A stretch of DNA of 5,231 nt from UBA4636 sp963650915 (lineage in GTDB: Bacteria > Bacillota > Clostridia > Christensenellales > Borkfalkiaceae), in NCBI GenBank assembly GCA_963650915.1, contig CAVJMJ010000042.1, forward strand, positions 1 through 5,231, written 5' to 3'. A program made the translations under genes and the position numbers. This document shows positions 4,257 through 5,231 of this stretch, in pieces. Below the pieces are notes generated by a model. That model saw only the letters and a list, made by a program, of their open reading frames with translations. It did no database searches and was not told the DNA's origin. Numbering within the stretch: position 1 is the stretch's first letter; each line of letters opens with the position of its first letter.

Positions 4257-4952
4257 TTATATCGCTTGTTTTTGTAAATCGTAATATTCTTTTGCGTAAG
4301 CCGTGCCGTATTTTGAAAAGGATGTTTTTCTGACGCCTTGCTTATCGAGTAGGTCGCAAAGCCACAAAGGGAGTGCCGTACCCGTTTTCAATTCCATCAA
4401 AACGTATCCGTCGGGAAGGAGATTTTCGCCGTCAAGCGAGGTGTGAAAGTTAAGATCGCTTTTTCTGTATCTGACGTTTTTGTCAAATGTCACGCGCAAA
4501 TCCGAAGTTTTGTCTACGTAAGCCTCGCGGTCGTAAATTATTAGCGTTTTGGGAAGAAGATTTTTGTAGTAACTTAAAAAATAGTCTAATTCCTTGCCGA
4601 TTTGCGAGTTCTGTTTTTTTCCTTCGAAAAAGTTTTTTGCGTCACTTTCCTTACACGCCACCCTTCTTTTATAAACAACGCCGTCGTATTTTCTTTTCAT
4701 TTCCAAGTAAACGTCGCTATCGTTGTCGTTAAGGTTGTAACATCTTAATCTGAGTTTTTCCTTAAACAAGGGCTTTTCCATAGACGTCCGCACGAGCCTG
4801 TCATCCACGGTGTCGTAATAAAGACTTTGAATAACGTTTTCGCCGTATTCGTCGGGCAGTAAGCGTTTGACTATTTGCGATTTTATCTCTTCGAAATTTT
4901 CTCGAGTAAGCAGATATTTTAATTCGTATCGCTTAAAAACATATCCTACCAT
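4257..4952 (-). CDS. VTC-domain polyphosphate polymerase
   Basis: A 231-residue soluble protein consisting almost wholly of a VTC domain, the catalytic fold of yeast Vtc4 that builds polyphosphate from ATP. The expected tunnel residues are present: E10-x-K12-Y13 at the first strand, SLYYDT (43-48), R68-x-R70 in KLRLR, E84-x-K86-x-K88 in LEMKRK, K95-R96-R97, R142 in YDREAYV, R153 and D157 in RVTFD, E187-x-K189 in MELK (matching the metal-binding Glu and following Lys of Vtc4), and K214 in SKYG. No membrane segments, SPX or CHAD domain is seen, so the membrane part is presumably supplied by the DUF4956 partner. The start is clear: GGGAGGTG (4957-4964) lies four bases before ATG. Length is normal for bacterial stand-alone members. 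The substrate is assigned from family knowledge; a different polyanion cannot be excluded. Confidence 0.92.
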   Translation of the reverse strand: MVGYVFKRYELKYLLTRENFEEIKSQIVKRLLPDEYGENVIQSLYYDTVDDRLVRTSMEKPLFKEKLRLRCYNLNDNDSDVYLEMKRKYDGVVYKRRVACKESDAKNFFEGKKQNSQIGKELDYFLSYYKNLLPKTLIIYDREAYVDKTSDLRVTFDKNVRYRKSDLNFHTSLDGENLLPDGYVLMELKTGTALPLWLCDLLDKQGVRKTSFSKYGTAYAKEYYDLQKQAI

Positions 4953-4956
4953 AAGA

Positions 4957-4964
4957 CACCTCCC
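4957..4964 (-). promoter_or_regulatory. Strong ribosome binding site of the VTC gene
   Basis: CACCTCCC on the plus strand reads GGGAGGTG on the minus strand, an almost full match to the 16S anti-Shine-Dalgarno sequence, four bases before ATG 4952. It is the strongest such site in the window and implies efficient translation of the polymerase. Confidence 0.8.
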
Positions 4965-5025
4965 GTGAATTTATGGCTTAATTTTAATGCTGAAAACTTA
5001 AACGTACCTTAGAAAACGCCCCTTT

Positions 5026-5085
5026 TTTAAAAAAACTTTAAAATTTTTTTTGCTAATTTAAAAAAAGCTTTAAAATTTTTTTTGC
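5026..5085. repeat. Duplicated A-tract/T-tract block upstream of VTC
   Basis: Two near-identical units lie at 5026-5053 and 5057-5085. Each is TTT, seven As, C (or GC), TTTAAAA, eight Ts and GC; the second has one extra G. Runs of A and T alternate with centres about 16 bp apart. They lie about 75-135 bp upstream of the VTC start codon, where they could act as UP-element-like DNA or a nucleoid-protein binding site. No convincing -35/-10 pair was found nearby. Confidence 0.6.
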
Positions 5086-5129
5086 CAAATAAGCCCCCTT
5101 TGTGCAGTGGAACGCAAGCCATCATTCCA

Positions 5130-5187
5130 AAAGTCTTCATCTCGAAAGCCTTCCTGTCTACGAGGCCTTTCCGTTGGTGAAGACTTT
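5130..5187. repeat. Long imperfect inverted repeat near right edge
   Basis: AAAGTCTTCA (5130-5139) is the exact reverse complement of TGAAGACTTT (5178-5187). Inside, CGAAAGCCT (5143-5151) pairs with AGGCCTTTCCG (5163-5173) with two bulged Cs, so the whole block can fold into one long stem with small internal loops. It is GC-richer than the adjacent spacer. No T-tract follows on either strand. It lies beside a second hairpin (5188-5224), which suggests a compound intergenic repeat and not a terminator. Confidence 0.6.
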
Positions 5188-5224
5188 CCGCAGGTCATCC
5201 TGAGCTTGTCGAAGGATCTAGCGG
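5188..5224. repeat. Hairpin resembling a dispersed intergenic repeat
   Basis: CCGC (5188-5191), AG and ATCCT (5197-5201) pair with AGGAT (5213-5217), CT and GCGG (5221-5224). The core GTCATCCTGAGC next to TTGTCGAAGGATC is a sequence I recognise as recurring in intergenic regions of many unrelated bacterial genomes. The recognition is from memory; copy number in this genome cannot be judged here. The element may continue past the window edge. Confidence 0.5.
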
Positions 5225-5231
5225 CAAAGCC

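Noticed and set aside
4487..4732. Plus-strand 81-codon frame within the VTC gene
   Set aside because: Antisense to conserved VTC motifs, Arg/Phe/Ser-rich and without a ribosome binding site.

Overview
The window looks like a low-GC Gram-positive genome, most likely an uncultured Clostridia-type Firmicute. The reasons are very AT-rich spacers, strong AGGAG/GGGAGGTG ribosome binding sites, a type II (lipobox) signal peptide with a Gly/Ser linker, and a gene set typical of Clostridia. The taxonomy is inferred from style and gene content, not from a marker gene.

All three convincing protein genes are on the minus strand and read from right to left. They are a VTC-domain polyphosphate polymerase (4952 to 4257), a DUF4956 membrane protein (3746 to 3072), and a large lipoprotein of the DUF4353 / Cthe_2159-like beta-helix 'carbohydrate-binding' family (2971 to 791). 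A GC-rich hairpin terminator at 585-623 ends the series. These three families recur as neighbours in Clostridia. A reasonable reading is a surface system in which the cytoplasmic VTC enzyme makes polyphosphate (or a related polyanion), DUF4956 supplies the membrane part that the VTC protein lacks, and the lipoprotein displays an acidic, probably Ca2+-binding beta-helix outside the cell. The functional link is inference.

The spacers are unusually rich in structure. Positions 1-590 hold no convincing protein gene. They do hold a near-consensus plus-strand promoter (5-33) placed to make a roughly 60-nt RNA ending at a hairpin and T-tract (81-101), then further hairpin/T-tract modules, two of which (207-262 and 316-371) are diverged copies whose stems differ by compensating base changes. 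Next come a perfect 25-bp inverted repeat (431-487) and a possible 18-20 codon mini-ORF (506-568). The 510-nt gap between the VTC and DUF4956 genes holds a clean 14-nt tandem array that abuts the VTC stop codon, a second unrelated 14-nt repeat, a plus-strand terminator-like hairpin and a candidate minus-strand promoter. Upstream of the VTC gene there are a duplicated A-tract/T-tract block (5026-5085) and, at the right edge, a long imperfect inverted repeat followed by a sequence resembling a widely dispersed bacterial intergenic repeat (5130-5224).
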